This document shows, in pieces, positions 1 to 8,642 of a DNA stretch of 64,000 bases. Location: positions 1-64,000 of the forward strand of contig JAFVFN010000010.1 of the NCBI GenBank assembly GCA_017475405.1, read 5' to 3'. Numbering within the stretch: the first letter of the stretch is position 1; each line of letters opens with the position of its first letter. The notes below the pieces were generated by a model. The model had not been told where the DNA came from. It searched no databases and worked only from the letters and a program-made list of their open reading frames with translations. This DNA comes from Elusimicrobiaceae bacterium. GTDB lineage: Bacteria > Elusimicrobiota > Elusimicrobia > Elusimicrobiales > Elusimicrobiaceae. A program made the position numbers and the translations under genes.

Positions 1-1
1 T

Positions 2-421
2 TGTCCTGATAAGCCATCAAGCAGTGAAAAATGTGGAAGTGGATATTCAAATAGTAGTGCCAATAAAACCCGCAGTGTGACATGCAATGCAGCGGGGACG
101 GCATGGACAACAGGGAGTTGGAATTATTCTGCTTGTGGGTGCAGCGGTTCGAGGAGTTCCTCCAGTGATGTATATATGTCTGCAAGTCAATGTGCTTCGG
201 GATATGGAATAGGGACTCGTACATGGACATGTAAGGGTTCAGTATGGAGTGCAACTGCATCTAATGTTAAATGTGTAGATGGTGCCAGAGATATCTGTGA
301 TGCAGAATGTTTAGTTGCCTTCTGTGATGGACAACGGACATGTGGGGGAGCGGGTATCTATGATGAAACAACAGGAGACTGTGCGTGTGATCCTTATGGC
401 AACGTCAACCCCGGTTTTTAG
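2..421 (+). CDS. C-terminal part of a cysteine-rich surface-type protein (5' partial)
   Basis: The frame is open from base 2, so the gene begins before the window. The visible 139 residues are rich in Cys, Ser, Thr and Gly, with repeating segments such as CASGYGIGTRTWTC and CDAECLVAFCDGQRTC. This pattern suggests a disulfide-stabilised, secreted or cell-surface protein with short repeats. No catalytic motif is visible and I do not recognise the family. The stop at 419-421 follows a run of five T. Dropping one T there would continue the protein in the next frame with more Cys-containing sequence up to 497 (FSSGTFTCGDT...), so the C-terminus may be frameshifted. An intrinsic terminator follows at about 636-690. 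Function unknown. Confidence 0.55.
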   Translation, partial: CPDKPSSSEKCGSGYSNSSANKTRSVTCNAAGTAWTTGSWNYSACGCSGSRSSSSDVYMSASQCASGYGIGTRTWTCKGSVWSATASNVKCVDGARDICDAECLVAFCDGQRTCGGAGIYDETTGDCACDPYGNVNPGF

Positions 422-497
422 TAGCGGAACTTTTACTTGTGGGGATACTGTAAATGAAATGTGCAAAGAAACAAGTGACAGTGGTCCCGTAGCATGA
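422..497 (+). pseudogene. Possible frameshifted C-terminal tail of the upstream Cys-rich gene
   Basis: The frame that is +1 relative to the upstream gene is open here and reads FSSGTFTCGDTVNEMCKE and onward to a stop at 495-497. Its composition (Cys, Thr, Ser, Gly) matches the upstream protein. A one-base change in the T5 tract at 415-419 would join the two. It could be a real frameshift mutation, a sequencing error in the homopolymer, or chance. Confidence 0.3.
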
Positions 498-633
498 TGT
501 TCTGTGGTTGTTAGTGTGCATATCCGACTTCTCTAGGTGCGATATTTTGATTCAAATGGCTTATCGCAAGAACGAATAGTTCTACGAATTGAGTGGGTCA
601 GATGACTAAATCCCAACTCCCGATTTGCAATTA
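498..633. other. Non-coding stretch between the Cys-rich gene and its terminator
   Basis: Short, stop-rich sequence with no gene that I can support. It separates the possible frameshifted tail from the terminator hairpin and may be decayed coding sequence. Confidence 0.4.
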
Positions 634-690
634 AACGGAACCCCGACTATTAAATTTCTTGTCCAACTTTCGGGGTTCTGTTTATGTTTA
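634..690 (+). terminator. Intrinsic terminator after the Cys-rich gene
   Basis: The arm at 636-646 (CGGAACCCCGA) pairs with 670-680 (TCGGGGTTCTG), giving an 11-pair stem with one G-T wobble. A T-rich tail (TTTATGTTT) follows. It isolates the upstream gene from the heat-shock operon. Confidence 0.75.
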
Positions 691-751
691 TACAATAAGC
701 CAAAAAGTTTGAAATGTATCTGAGTTCTCTTCATAAACTGACCAATAATAA

Positions 752-828
752 TTAGCACTCTAAAAAGGGGGTTGACAAAAATAAAATAATTACTTATAAT
801 TTTAGCAGGTAGGATTTGGGAGTGCTAA
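752..828 (+). promoter_or_regulatory. Heat-shock promoter with CIRCE operator and an extra upstream half-site
   Basis: A consensus-type promoter is visible: TTGACA at 772-777, 17-base spacer, TATAAT at 795-800. Overlapping the expected transcription start is a CIRCE-type inverted repeat with the canonical 9-base spacer: left half TTAGCAGGT at 802-810 (6 of 9 matches), right half GAGTGCTAA at 820-828 (perfect). A perfect extra left half-site, TTAGCACTC, lies at 752-760, upstream of the -35 box and 50 bases from the degenerate one. CIRCE is the binding site of HrcA, encoded by the first gene, so autoregulation is expected. Confidence 0.88.
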
Positions 829-878
829 AATAAAACAATGCATTCCGACGAAAAATCCCCCTAAGAGAGCTAAGCACT

Positions 879-1976
879 ATGCGTATTTTAAAACCGGAAG
901 TGGCCAAAGCACGTAAAGAAAAAATTTTGCGCTGGGTAGTTCAACAATATGTAGAAACTCGTCGTCCGGTCGGCTCACAGATGATTGCCGACGGCGTTTT
1001 AAAGGATGTTTCCAGTGCTACCATTCGCAATATTATGGCCGAGTTGGAACAAGAGGGATATCTCTATCAACCGCATACTTCCGGAGGTCGTATCCCCACA
1101 GACAAAGCATATCGCTATTATGTGGATTATTTGGCCAATGTACAAAAAATGGCTGCCAAAGAGCGCGAACAGATTGAAAGACAATACGACCAACGCGTGA
1201 GTGAAGTTAATAATATGTTGGTACAAACCTCGCGGCTGCTTGCGATGTTGTCCGGTGCTGCCGGGTTTGTCTATACGGCACAGGTAGATGATCAACGTAT
1301 CCAACGTTTGGACTTTTTGCCCTTAGCTCCCGGGGCTATGTTAACCGTGTTAGTGACCGAATCGGGTGCTGTACGTCACTGGCCCGTACGTACCACACAG
1401 GTAATTTCTCCTGCCAAGTTGCAGGTGCTCAGCCGGTTTATTAATGATGAAATCGCCGGACGTACTTTGGCAGAAGCGCGGCAGATTTTATGGCAATACC
1501 TGCATTCGGGACACCGGGAACTGGCCGGTGTGGCGGACGTAGCCACACAGGTATTAAAAGATATGGAAAAGCCGCAAACTGGCGGTGATGAATTATATGT
1601 AGAGGGCATTGGCCGCTTACTGGAAAACACCACGCAGGATGATTACGAAGATTTAAAACAAATGATGCGTGTAGTGGAAGAGCGCGATCGATTTTCCTCG
1701 TTATTAAATGCCAAACTGGCCGAGTTGGATAAAAATGAAAAACGTGTCAGTGTATCTATTGGCAGTGAAAACGCAACTCCGGAGCTGCGCAATTTAAGTA
1801 TTGTGTCCACAGCCTGCCGGGTAGGGGATAAAACCGTAGGAATGCTCGGGATTATAGGTCCCAAACATATGGAATATACACGCGTGATGTCCTTGGTAAA
1901 TTATATCGGCAGCTTACTGGAAGCGTCTATGAATAACTGGAACGCACTGCCTTTTGAGGATGAAGACGATTTATGA
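879..1976 (+). CDS. hrcA: Heat-inducible transcription repressor HrcA
   Basis: HrcA represses class I heat-shock genes by binding CIRCE. The 365-residue protein has the typical N-terminal winged helix (PVGSQMIADGVLKDVSSATI, then LEQEGYLYQPHTSGGRIPT at about residues 55-75) and a C-terminal GAF-like dimerisation region. The length fits the family. The gene starts about 50 bases after the CIRCE right half-site and overlaps grpE by 4 bases (ATGA), so it opens the hrcA-grpE-dnaK operon and likely controls itself. The ribosome-binding site is weak (AAGAGAGC). Confidence 0.96.
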   Translation: MRILKPEVAKARKEKILRWVVQQYVETRRPVGSQMIADGVLKDVSSATIRNIMAELEQEGYLYQPHTSGGRIPTDKAYRYYVDYLANVQKMAAKEREQIERQYDQRVSEVNNMLVQTSRLLAMLSGAAGFVYTAQVDDQRIQRLDFLPLAPGAMLTVLVTESGAVRHWPVRTTQVISPAKLQVLSRFINDEIAGRTLAEARQILWQYLHSGHRELAGVADVATQVLKDMEKPQTGGDELYVEGIGRLLENTTQDDYEDLKQMMRVVEERDRFSSLLNAKLAELDKNEKRVSVSIGSENATPELRNLSIVSTACRVGDKTVGMLGIIGPKHMEYTRVMSLVNYIGSLLEASMNNWNALPFEDEDDL

Positions 1977-2551
1977 GTAAACATAAACATAAAAACCAAA
2001 CCGGGTATGAAACCACGGAAGGGTTAGCCGAAGAACAAGCCGCTATGCAAGATCAAGCTGAAGAGGTGTGTGAGCAGGCGAGGGAATCGGAAGAAAAACC
2101 CGCTGCGGAGCAACCCAATTACCGCGAGCAATATGTACGACTGTATGCAGAGTTTGAGAACTTTCGTAAGCGTACCGAGCGTGAAAAAGCAGGCTTAATC
2201 GCCTATGGCAAACAGGATTTTGCTAAAAAGATGTTGCCGATGTATGAAGTATTACTGCGGCAGCAGAAAACCTTGCAGGACTCAAAGGCTCAAGACCTTA
2301 AATCCTTGCAAGAGGGGATGCGGATGATATTAACGGAACTAGGCAAAGCGTTTCAAAGCGAAGGGATCCAGAAAATGGATGTGCTTAATAAACCTTATGA
2401 TCCGGCTACGCAGGAAGTGATCGCAACCATCCCGGCCCCGGCAGACAAAGACGGCCTCGTTATAGACGAAGTAAAAATGGGTTTTATGATGAACGGCCAA
2501 GTATTACGCCCGGCCAATGTGGTAGTAGGCCAGGCCAAAGAAGAAAACTAA
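1973..2551 (+). CDS. grpE: Nucleotide exchange factor GrpE
   Basis: GrpE promotes ADP release from DnaK. The 192-residue protein has a charged, probably disordered or coiled N-terminus (first 45 residues), the long-helix segment [17 protein letters not shown], and the C-terminal beta-wing signature around [16 protein letters not shown]. It overlaps the hrcA stop by 4 bases and lies 31 bases ahead of dnaK, so it is co-transcribed with both. Confidence 0.96.
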   Translation: MSKHKHKNQTGYETTEGLAEEQAAMQDQAEEVCEQARESEEKPAAEQPNYREQYVRLYAEFENFRKRTEREKAGLIAYGKQDFAKKMLPMYEVLLRQQKTLQDSKAQDLKSLQEGMRMILTELGKAFQSEGIQKMDVLNKPYDPATQEVIATIPAPADKDGLVIDEVKMGFMMNGQVLRPANVVVGQAKEEN

Positions 2552-2582
2552 TTTAACAAATTTAACGATAAGGAGAAGTATT

Positions 2583-4460
2583 ATGGCAAAGATTATTGGT
2601 ATTGACTTAGGAACTTCCAACACCGCTGCGGCGGTTATGGAAGGTGGCAGAGGGACCATCATCCCGTCTGCAGAAGGCAGTTCTATCGGCGGAAAAGCGT
2701 TCCCGTCTTATGTAGCATTTACCAAAGATGGACAGCGTTTAGTGGGTGAACCGGCCCGCCGTCAGGCGATTGCCAACCCGGAAGGCACCGTAACCGCTTT
2801 TAAACGCAAAATGGGTGAAAACTTTAAATATAATTTACGCGGTCAGGAATTTACGCCCCAACAACTTTCTGCTTTCGTCTTGCAGAAAGTGAAAAAAGAT
2901 GCGGAAGCTTTTTTGGGTGAACCTGTAGAAAAAGCCGTAATCACTGTACCTGCTTATTTTAACGACAACCAACGTCAGGCTACCAAAGACGCCGGTCGTA
3001 TTGCGGGCTTGGAAGTAGTACGCTTGGTCAACGAACCGACCGCTGCCGCATTAGCGTTTGGGATTGACAAAGCCGGCAAAGAACAAAAAATCATGGTGTT
3101 TGACTTGGGCGGTGGAACGTTAGATGTAACCATTATGGAAATGGGCAAAGAAGGAACCTTTGATGTTTTGTCTACCTCTGGGGACACGCAATTGGGCGGT
3201 ACGGATATGGATAACGCCATTATTAAATGGATGACGGATGATTTCCGCAAACAAACCGGTATTGATTTATCCAACGATAAACAAGCGGCACAGCGCTTAA
3301 AAGATGCGGCCGAAAAAGCTAAAATTGAACTTTCCACCACCATGGAAACCGACATCAACTTGCCCTACATTACGGCTGGTGCTGATGGTGCCAAACACTT
3401 GGAAATGCGCTTGTCTCGTGCTAAACTGGAAAGCTTGGTAGATGATATTGTCAAACGCTGCGGTAAATCTGTCAATCAGGCGCTAAGTGACGCCGGGCTG
3501 ACCACCAGCCAAATCGACCGCATTATCTTGGTAGGTGGACCGACCCGTATGCCGATCGTACAAAAATACGTAGAAGACTTAGTTGGCAAAAAGATTGAAC
3601 GCGGTATCGACCCGATGGAATGCGTGGCCATTGGTGCCAGTGTACAAGCCGGTATTTTAACGGGCGAAGTCAAAGACGTTCTTTTATTGGACGTTACTCC
3701 GTTGTCCTTAGGTTTGGAAACCTTGGGCGGTGTATGCACGAGACTTATTGAACGCAACACCACCATCCCTGTGAGAAAAACTCAAATCTTCTCCACGGCC
3801 TCGGATAACCAACCCGCAGTAACGATTAACGTCTTACAGGGTGAACGTCCCATGGCTAAAGACAATGTACCGCTTGGTAAATTTGACTTGGATGGCATCC
3901 CGCCGGCTCCGCGCGGTGTGCCGCAAATTGAAGTAACGTTTGATATTGATGCCAACGGTATTTTGAATGTAACCGCTAAAGACCTCGGTACCAACAAGGA
4001 GCAACATATTACGATTACTTCTTCTAATAAGCTCAGCGATGCCGAAGTAGATAAATTCGTCAAAGAAGCCGAGAAGTTTGCAGAAGAAGATAAAAAACAA
4101 AAAGAAATTATTGAAGCCAAAAACCAAGGCGACAGTGTGGTCTTCCAAACTGAAAAAGCCCTCAAAGAATACGGTGATAAAGTAAGTCAGGAAGAACGCG
4201 GCAAAATTGAACAGGCGTTGAATGATCTCAAAGAAGCCTTAAAAGGTGATGATGCCGCCCGTATGAAATCCGCTACGGATGCTGCCTTACAGGCCAGCCA
4301 AAAATTGGGTGAAGCCATGTACAAAGCCCAACAGGGGGCTGCAGGTGCACAAGCTGGTGCTCAACACGCCGGACCACAACCGGGTGCAGAACACGCACAG
4401 ACCGGTGCTGCCAACGGTGGTAAAGAGGATGTAGTGGAAGCCGAAGTAGTAGACAAATAA
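2583..4460 (+). CDS. dnaK: Molecular chaperone DnaK (Hsp70)
   Basis: ATP-dependent chaperone of 625 residues. The nucleotide-binding domain shows phosphate-1 [19 protein letters not shown] at residues 4-22, phosphate-2 [17 protein letters not shown] near 175-191, and the hinge [11 protein letters not shown]. The substrate-binding domain and lid follow, with an Ala/Gly/Gln-rich linker and an acidic end ([10 protein letters not shown]) resembling the usual EEVD-like tail. A strong ribosome site (AAGGAGAAG) precedes ATG. It is the last gene of the hrcA operon; no dnaJ follows here. A terminator hairpin lies 22 bases after the stop. Confidence 0.98.
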   Translation: MAKIIGIDLGTSNTAAAVMEGGRGTIIPSAEGSSIGGKAFPSYVAFTKDGQRLVGEPARRQAIANPEGTVTAFKRKMGENFKYNLRGQEFTPQQLSAFVLQKVKKDAEAFLGEPVEKAVITVPAYFNDNQRQATKDAGRIAGLEVVRLVNEPTAAALAFGIDKAGKEQKIMVFDLGGGTLDVTIMEMGKEGTFDVLSTSGDTQLGGTDMDNAIIKWMTDDFRKQTGIDLSNDKQAAQRLKDAAEKAKIELSTTMETDINLPYITAGADGAKHLEMRLSRAKLESLVDDIVKRCGKSVNQALSDAGLTTSQIDRIILVGGPTRMPIVQKYVEDLVGKKIERGIDPMECVAIGASVQAGILTGEVKDVLLLDVTPLSLGLETLGGVCTRLIERNTTIPVRKTQIFSTASDNQPAVTINVLQGERPMAKDNVPLGKFDLDGIPPAPRGVPQIEVTFDIDANGILNVTAKDLGTNKEQHITITSSNKLSDAEVDKFVKEAEKFAEEDKKQKEIIEAKNQGDSVVFQTEKALKEYGDKVSQEERGKIEQALNDLKEALKGDDAARMKSATDAALQASQKLGEAMYKAQQGAAGAQAGAQHAGPQPGAEHAQTGAANGGKEDVVEAEVVDK

Positions 4461-4479
4461 GTTTCAGCTACAAGCAGTA

Positions 4480-4514
4480 TCAAAGCCCGCTCGTTAAGAG
4501 CGGGCTTTGTTGTT
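4480..4514. terminator. Bidirectional terminator between dnaK and pilin 1
   Basis: The hairpin AAAGCCCGCTC / GAGCGGGCTTT at 4482-4508, with a four-base loop, is followed by TGTTGTTAATT on the plus strand. The A-rich left flank can serve as the T-tract for the minus-strand pilin gene, so it probably ends both convergent transcripts. Confidence 0.85.
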
Positions 4515-4519
4515 AATTA

Positions 4520-5014
4520 TTACTTGTAGTTCCATTCCAGATACGAGCTAGTTGAATGAGCAGGAGCGTCTGTACCCGTTTCTTGTTTACACAGTTTATT
4601 TCCAATACTGTTTAAATCTGTGGACCACGCAATGCACTGTGTAATATTTTTTCTAGAGGATATATTGTTATAATATATCTTATAGTAAATCTCTTCCAGT
4701 GGGCCTGTTGTACAAGCAATTGCTGTTGTCCTAAGCCAACAAGTTCCCCATTCATAGGTATATTCCGCTTCATCGTCGGGATTTGATAGGCCTCCTGGTA
4801 AATCTACATCTAGTTCTGTAAACGAGGAAGCATACTCTCCGTTTGCCAAATAATATATTTCCTGTGCATCTGCAATCCTTTTAACAATAGGTTTCATAGT
4901 GGCATATCTGCTTTTGGCTACAGCTATTTGATATTGTGGCAGTGCCACAGCTGCCAGAATGCCTATAATTAACACCACAACGAGTAACTCAATTAATGTG
5001 AAACCTTGTTTCAT
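4520..5014 (-). CDS. Type IV pilin-like protein 1 (RNA-leader class)
   Basis: 164 residues. It begins [20 protein letters not shown], the class III (prepilin) signal: a short basic leader cut after Gly4 by a prepilin peptidase, Glu at mature position 5, then a hydrophobic helix of about 20 residues. The C-terminal domain carries the YYLANGEY motif and the LDVDL segment shared by the pilins of this window, and a Cys-x14-Cys pair near the end (CIAWST...KLCK), expected to form the disulfide loop of type IV pilins. AAGGAG precedes ATG. The gene stands alone, convergent with dnaK, and is preceded by structured RNA copy A. Whether it is a major pilin, minor pilin or pseudopilin cannot be told. Confidence 0.9.
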   Translation of the reverse strand: MKQGFTLIELLVVVLIIGILAAVALPQYQIAVAKSRYATMKPIVKRIADAQEIYYLANGEYASSFTELDVDLPGGLSNPDDEAEYTYEWGTCWLRTTAIACTTGPLEEIYYKIYYNNISSRKNITQCIAWSTDLNSIGNKLCKQETGTDAPAHSTSSYLEWNYK

Positions 5015-5040
5015 AAATTCTCCTTAATCTTTGATCCACC

Positions 5041-5243
5041 ATAAAACAACGGCCGCTATAGTGGATTCCTGACACGGTACCCAAACTATAACAGCCGTAG
5101 CTTGCCACGGGGTGGCAAACATTGAGCACAAGAATTCGGGTTTCGAAGCCGTTTACTTGTGCCTATATCGGCTGTTTTTGGCGTGTCAGGATGTTGGTTA
5201 ATTCCAACAACCCTGTATTCATAAAATACAGTTCCAAAAACAG
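5041..5243 (-). ncRNA. Structured leader RNA copy A (candidate riboswitch/attenuator)
   Basis: About 200 nt on the minus strand, ending 27 bases before pilin 1. Stem P1: CTGTTTTTGGA arm at 5243-5232 pairs with the CCAAAAACAG arm at 5181-5172. Inside P1 are two hairpins (CTGTATT/AATACAG and GTTGG/CCAAC). Pseudoknot: CCTGACAC (5190-5183) pairs with GTGTCAGG (5075-5068). A GCACAAG/CTTGTGC stem and a GCCA/TGGC hairpin follow. The terminal hairpin is ACGGCTGTTATAG (5098-5086) with CTATAGCGGCCGT (5061-5049), then TGTTTTAT. Four other copies keep the same pairings with different bases. I do not recognise a known family. Confidence 0.85.
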
Positions 5244-5282
5244 TAAAAATTCTATTTATAACGCCCAACGGGCGTGGGGTGA

Positions 5283-5311
5283 TACCTCCTGCTTAAAGAT
5301 ACTTTATTGTA
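5283..5311 (-). promoter_or_regulatory. Probable -10 box and unattached Shine-Dalgarno-like site ahead of RNA A
   Basis: On the minus strand TACAAT (5311-5306) is a likely -10 element. AGGAGGTA (5290-5283) follows closely and would lie at the very 5' end of the transcript, with no ATG, GTG or TTG at normal spacing. Copy B has the same arrangement (AGGAGGTACGTCACC versus AGGAGGTATCACC here). A perfect ACGCCC/GGGCGT hairpin follows. Confidence 0.5.
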
Positions 5312-5369
5312 GCACATACCATAGCTAAAAAGCTATAATAAATTATCTTAAAATAAAAGGAGACGTCTT

Positions 5370-6179
5370 ATGAAAGATGTAACACCGAACAGGGTTTCAG
5401 CAGGGCTGATTTTCGTGCCTATTTTTCTAATCATTTTGGCACTCGCAGCTTTTAGTTCTTACTTTACGGTTTCTGCGGGAAGCGTAGCCGTTAAACTACG
5501 CTTTGGTAAACTCGTAGGAGCATACGGAGAAGGTATTCATTTTAAAATGCCGTTTATTGATACGGTGGAAAAATTTTCTGTGCGTATTAAAAAGGATTCA
5601 TTTGATACGGAAGCGTTCTCCAAAGACTTGCAGACCGTGGGTCTTACCTTAGCTGTGAACCACCGTATTTTACCCAACACAGTAGAATCCATTTACCGCA
5701 ACTTGGGACCGGAATATACCAACACGATTTTAAAACCGATGGTAGAAGAATGGACCAAAGCGGTGATTGCTAAGTATTCAGCGGACAGCTTAATTGCCAA
5801 CCGTGTGGAAGTAGCCAAAGAGCTTAATGAAATCTTGAAGCAAAAAATGGCAGAAAAAGAAGTGATTGTATCAGATATTGCCATCACGAATTTTGAGTTT
5901 TCCAAACAGTTTTTAAAAGCCGTAGAAGAAAAACAAATCGCCGAGCAGGAAGCCAAACGTGCTACCAACTTGGTAGAAAAAGTCAAAAAAGAAGCCGAAC
6001 AAAAAATTCTGCAGGCTGAAGCAGAGGCCAAATCGTTACGCTTACAGCGCGAAGTGGTATCGGACAACTTAATTAAACTGCGTCAGGTGGAAGCACAACT
6101 TAAAGCCATTGATAAATGGGACGGTCGCATGCCCACCTATATGGCCGGTGATCAAATGCCTTTTGTCATGGCAAAATAA
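5370..6179 (+). CDS. SPFH/prohibitin-family membrane protein
   Basis: 269 residues: a short cytoplasmic start, one transmembrane helix at about residues 13-35 (FVPIFLIILALAAF), then an SPFH (band 7) domain with the family-typical GSVAVKLRFGK and GIHFKMPFID segments, and a long Ala/Glu/Lys-rich coiled coil at about 180-240 (AEQEAKRATNLVEKVKKEAE). Such proteins form membrane-anchored ring or cage assemblies and often modulate FtsH protease or membrane microdomains. AAAGGAGA precedes ATG, and TATAAT-like sequence lies about 30 bases upstream. It is a single-gene unit with its own terminator. It is HflC/prohibitin-like, but no hflK partner is adjacent. Confidence 0.88.
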   Translation: MKDVTPNRVSAGLIFVPIFLIILALAAFSSYFTVSAGSVAVKLRFGKLVGAYGEGIHFKMPFIDTVEKFSVRIKKDSFDTEAFSKDLQTVGLTLAVNHRILPNTVESIYRNLGPEYTNTILKPMVEEWTKAVIAKYSADSLIANRVEVAKELNEILKQKMAEKEVIVSDIAITNFEFSKQFLKAVEEKQIAEQEAKRATNLVEKVKKEAEQKILQAEAEAKSLRLQREVVSDNLIKLRQVEAQLKAIDKWDGRMPTYMAGDQMPFVMAK

Positions 6180-6193
6180 CTGCTTAAAAAGTA

Positions 6194-6236
6194 TAATAAA
6201 AGGGAGACGCACTGCGTTTCCCTTTTTCTTTTTTGC
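6194..6236 (+). terminator. Terminator after the SPFH gene
   Basis: AAAAGGGAGACG and CGTTTCCCTTTT flank a short loop, giving a stem with one G-T wobble, then TTCTTTTTT. It separates the SPFH gene from the Sel1-repeat gene. Confidence 0.75.
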
Positions 6237-6245
6237 GGGGTACTT

Positions 6246-7508
6246 ATGAAAACATTTTTAAAAATATTAATCGGGTTATTGCTGGCTGGCGGTCTTTTTA
6301 CGTTCGCGTTTTACCGCACGCCGCAGGAACGTGCCTTTACCAAAAACTTAAAACTGGCACAAGCCGGTGATATGGATGCCGCCATCCAAGTGGCTCAGGC
6401 ATATTTGAACGGAGCCGGAACCAAACCGAACCCCGAACAAGCCCTTACTTGGTATCAACAAGCGGCGGCTGCAGACAAGCCGCAGGCTGCTTGGGAACTG
6501 TACCAGTATTACGATAAACAGGGTGTTTTTGAACAGCAAGAGGAAGACGATTATGAAGAACCAAGGCCGGTAATGGATCCTTTTGACGATCCGTTTGGGC
6601 CGCGTCAGGGGTATCCCATGGCAGAACCTCAACCCATGCGTCAGACTTCCCGAAGAAACCTCACTGAAGAAAAAGAACTGGCACTTGCCTATTTACAAAG
6701 TGCCGCTCAGGCCGACTTTGCACCGGCTCAATATGAACTGGGTAACCTGTACGCACAGGGAAGTAAAGGATTTCCTCAACACAAAGGACAATCCTTATTT
6801 TGGTATATGAAAGCAGCCCAAAACGGTTCTAACCCGGCCCAGGCTAAGGTAACTGCACTGACTACAGAAGACCCTGCGTTGTATGCTCAGACAGAACAGT
6901 TTATGCAAACTCTGACAATGGCGCAGCAAAACGATCCGCAAGCGATGTTTCAGTTGGCGCAGGCGTATCGTCAGGGTATTCCCGTGTTGCGCGATGACGC
7001 TGTAGCCGCCGAGTGGTTTAAGAAAGCCTGGGACAAATCAGATAAAACTTTATCGCAGGCGGCCTTTGAACTTGCTGATCAATATTATAAAGGGGAAGGC
7101 GTGGAGCAAAACAGTGATACTGCTACGGAACTGCTCGCTCAAGCGGCGCAGCTCAAAAACCCGTATGCACAATATTTGCTCGGGGAATATGCCTATACCG
7201 ATGATCCGGCTCGATTGGAAGATGCTTTTGCCTGGTTTTCTAATGCAGCTGCCCAGGGGCATGCCAAGGCACAGTATATGACGGGTTTTATGCTGTTGCA
7301 AGGGCAGGGAACGGCTAAAAGTGTACCGCTCGCTATTCGATTTTTTGAGCAGGCGGCCCAACAAAATGATGCCTCGGCTCAATATGTATTGGGACAAATT
7401 TATTTGAAAGGACTGGGTGTCAAACGAAGTCCGCGTCAAGGACGTGTCTGGTTGGAACGTGCTGTTGAAAACGGCAGTGAACCTGCCAAAGAAATGCTGG
7501 GCATGTAA
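6246..7508 (+). CDS. Exported or membrane-anchored Sel1-repeat (TPR-like) protein
   Basis: 420 residues. A hydrophobic N-terminal segment (FLKILIGLLLAGGLFTFAF, residues 4-22) is a signal anchor. The rest is Sel1-like repeats of about 36 residues, seen as A-x-Y-x-x-G-x-G and A-x-x-W-x-x-x-A-A patterns (AQAYLNGAG...ALTWYQQAA; LGNLYAQGS...SLFWYMKAA; TGFMLLQGQGTA). An acidic, Pro/Met-rich insert at about 98-140 interrupts the array. Sel1 proteins are protein-interaction scaffolds; the partner here is unknown. It is convergent with the downstream protease gene, with no gap between the stop codons. Confidence 0.85.
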   Translation: MKTFLKILIGLLLAGGLFTFAFYRTPQERAFTKNLKLAQAGDMDAAIQVAQAYLNGAGTKPNPEQALTWYQQAAAADKPQAAWELYQYYDKQGVFEQQEEDDYEEPRPVMDPFDDPFGPRQGYPMAEPQPMRQTSRRNLTEEKELALAYLQSAAQADFAPAQYELGNLYAQGSKGFPQHKGQSLFWYMKAAQNGSNPAQAKVTALTTEDPALYAQTEQFMQTLTMAQQNDPQAMFQLAQAYRQGIPVLRDDAVAAEWFKKAWDKSDKTLSQAAFELADQYYKGEGVEQNSDTATELLAQAAQLKNPYAQYLLGEYAYTDDPARLEDAFAWFSNAAAQGHAKAQYMTGFMLLQGQGTAKSVPLAIRFFEQAAQQNDASAQYVLGQIYLKGLGVKRSPRQGRVWLERAVENGSEPAKEMLGM

Positions 7509-8639
7509 TTACAAGTTTTTGGTAACTTGTCCGGTGGAAACATCCACGTTGTAAATTTTAATGGCTTGCGATTGAGCCAACGTTTTAGGGGATATAATTG
7601 TAATACGCAATATATCCCCTTCTTGCAGGTCAAAAAATTCTTCTAATCTGTCAAAATGAGTAAACGGATGTATGTGGATGGTTTCTTTTAGAAAACCGTC
7701 TCGCAGTTGTTGCACTGAAAAAAGTTGATCCTGTGGATCCAGCACAACAACCGGGTGTCCCAATACTTTTAGTAAGACTCCGGCCTCTTCGCCTAATTCT
7801 TTGGTAAAATCACGGGCCAGTAATACTACCTGTTCAATCGGGGTGGCAATATGCACCGGCGGTGGCATTTTGGCAGATATATTGCCTAGCAGTTTATTCC
7901 ACGCAGCAAGTTGCATATCCTGCGAAGAATAAGCTCCTACATGCACGCCGATTACTTTGTTGTCCGCAAGAACAGGAGATCCGCAATAGCCGGTCATTTC
8001 TCGGTGTGCTTGATCTCGTAGCAAAATACGGTGTGGCCCGGCAAATAAAATATCTTCTGCTGGTAAATAGAGCGGATTGCCTTTGACAAAGCAGGGAGAT
8101 TGGGTAACCGTTTGGGCAAGAGGAGTTTGCTCGGCCGGTTTTAATACGGAAATATACGGTTTTAGTTCTTGGGGAATTTCAAAAATGGCCACGTCGCTTC
8201 CCTTAACGTTGGCCGCATAGTATTGCGCAATCGGCGCCGAGAGGATCTTACCCCATCCGTTTTGCACCACCATATGTGGAGAAATCCGAATATTATTCAT
8301 GACATGCCCTGCGGTAACACCCCATACGCGACCGTCTATCTCCAGCGCAAATGCAGAGGCAGAACTGCGGGCTACGGGACCGCTTTGTACCTGAAAGACC
8401 TGCCGTCTCATTTCGGGAGTAAACCCGGCTAGCGGTCTTTGTAGCTGTGTCAATGGTGACGGCCGAAAGATGCCGGCTATCTGTTTATAGGCTGTTTGAT
8501 TGATTCGTTGAGAAAGAGCCGGTAGGGTTAACGTTTGACGTGTTATGGTGCGCTCAATGGTTGATGCAAACGGCGTTTGCGCCGAGCAAATTGCGGCGGT
8601 AAACAACACCAGACAAAAAATTAACCATCTTTTATGCAT
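7509..8639 (-). CDS. Exported chymotrypsin-fold (PA clan) protease with Cys at the nucleophile position, paralogue 1
   Basis: 376 residues with a signal peptide (WLIFCLVLFTAAICSAQ; cleavage near 20-21). PA-clan triad positions are visible: His112 in VTAGHV, Asp149 in GSDVAIFEI, and the nucleophile motif GYCGSP, where the usual GxSGGP serine is Cys219 (codon TGC). GxCGG-type motifs are typical of viral 3C-like cysteine proteases; in bacteria this position is normally Ser. About 110 residues of unknown type follow the protease domain. The downstream neighbour in transcription is none (convergent); the upstream gene is a paralogue, 3 bases away, so the two form an operon. The substrate is unknown. 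Activity as a cysteine protease is inference. Confidence 0.8.
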   Translation of the reverse strand: MHKRWLIFCLVLFTAAICSAQTPFASTIERTITRQTLTLPALSQRINQTAYKQIAGIFRPSPLTQLQRPLAGFTPEMRRQVFQVQSGPVARSSASAFALEIDGRVWGVTAGHVMNNIRISPHMVVQNGWGKILSAPIAQYYAANVKGSDVAIFEIPQELKPYISVLKPAEQTPLAQTVTQSPCFVKGNPLYLPAEDILFAGPHRILLRDQAHREMTGYCGSPVLADNKVIGVHVGAYSSQDMQLAAWNKLLGNISAKMPPPVHIATPIEQVVLLARDFTKELGEEAGVLLKVLGHPVVVLDPQDQLFSVQQLRDGFLKETIHIHPFTHFDRLEEFFDLQEGDILRITIISPKTLAQSQAIKIYNVDVSTGQVTKNL

Positions 8640-8642
8640 AGT

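Noticed and set aside
999..1304. Long open frames opposite hrcA, dnaK and other housekeeping genes.
   Set aside because: They mirror codon structure of the well-supported genes, have no ribosome sites and no recognisable domains.
5041..5243. The RNA copies as cyclic-di-GMP (GEMM) or purine riboswitches.
   Set aside because: No GEMM core sequences are present. A three-way-junction resemblance to purine riboswitches (CTACG before the closing arm) is superficial, since the loop-loop and joint nucleotides do not match and the pseudoknot has no counterpart.
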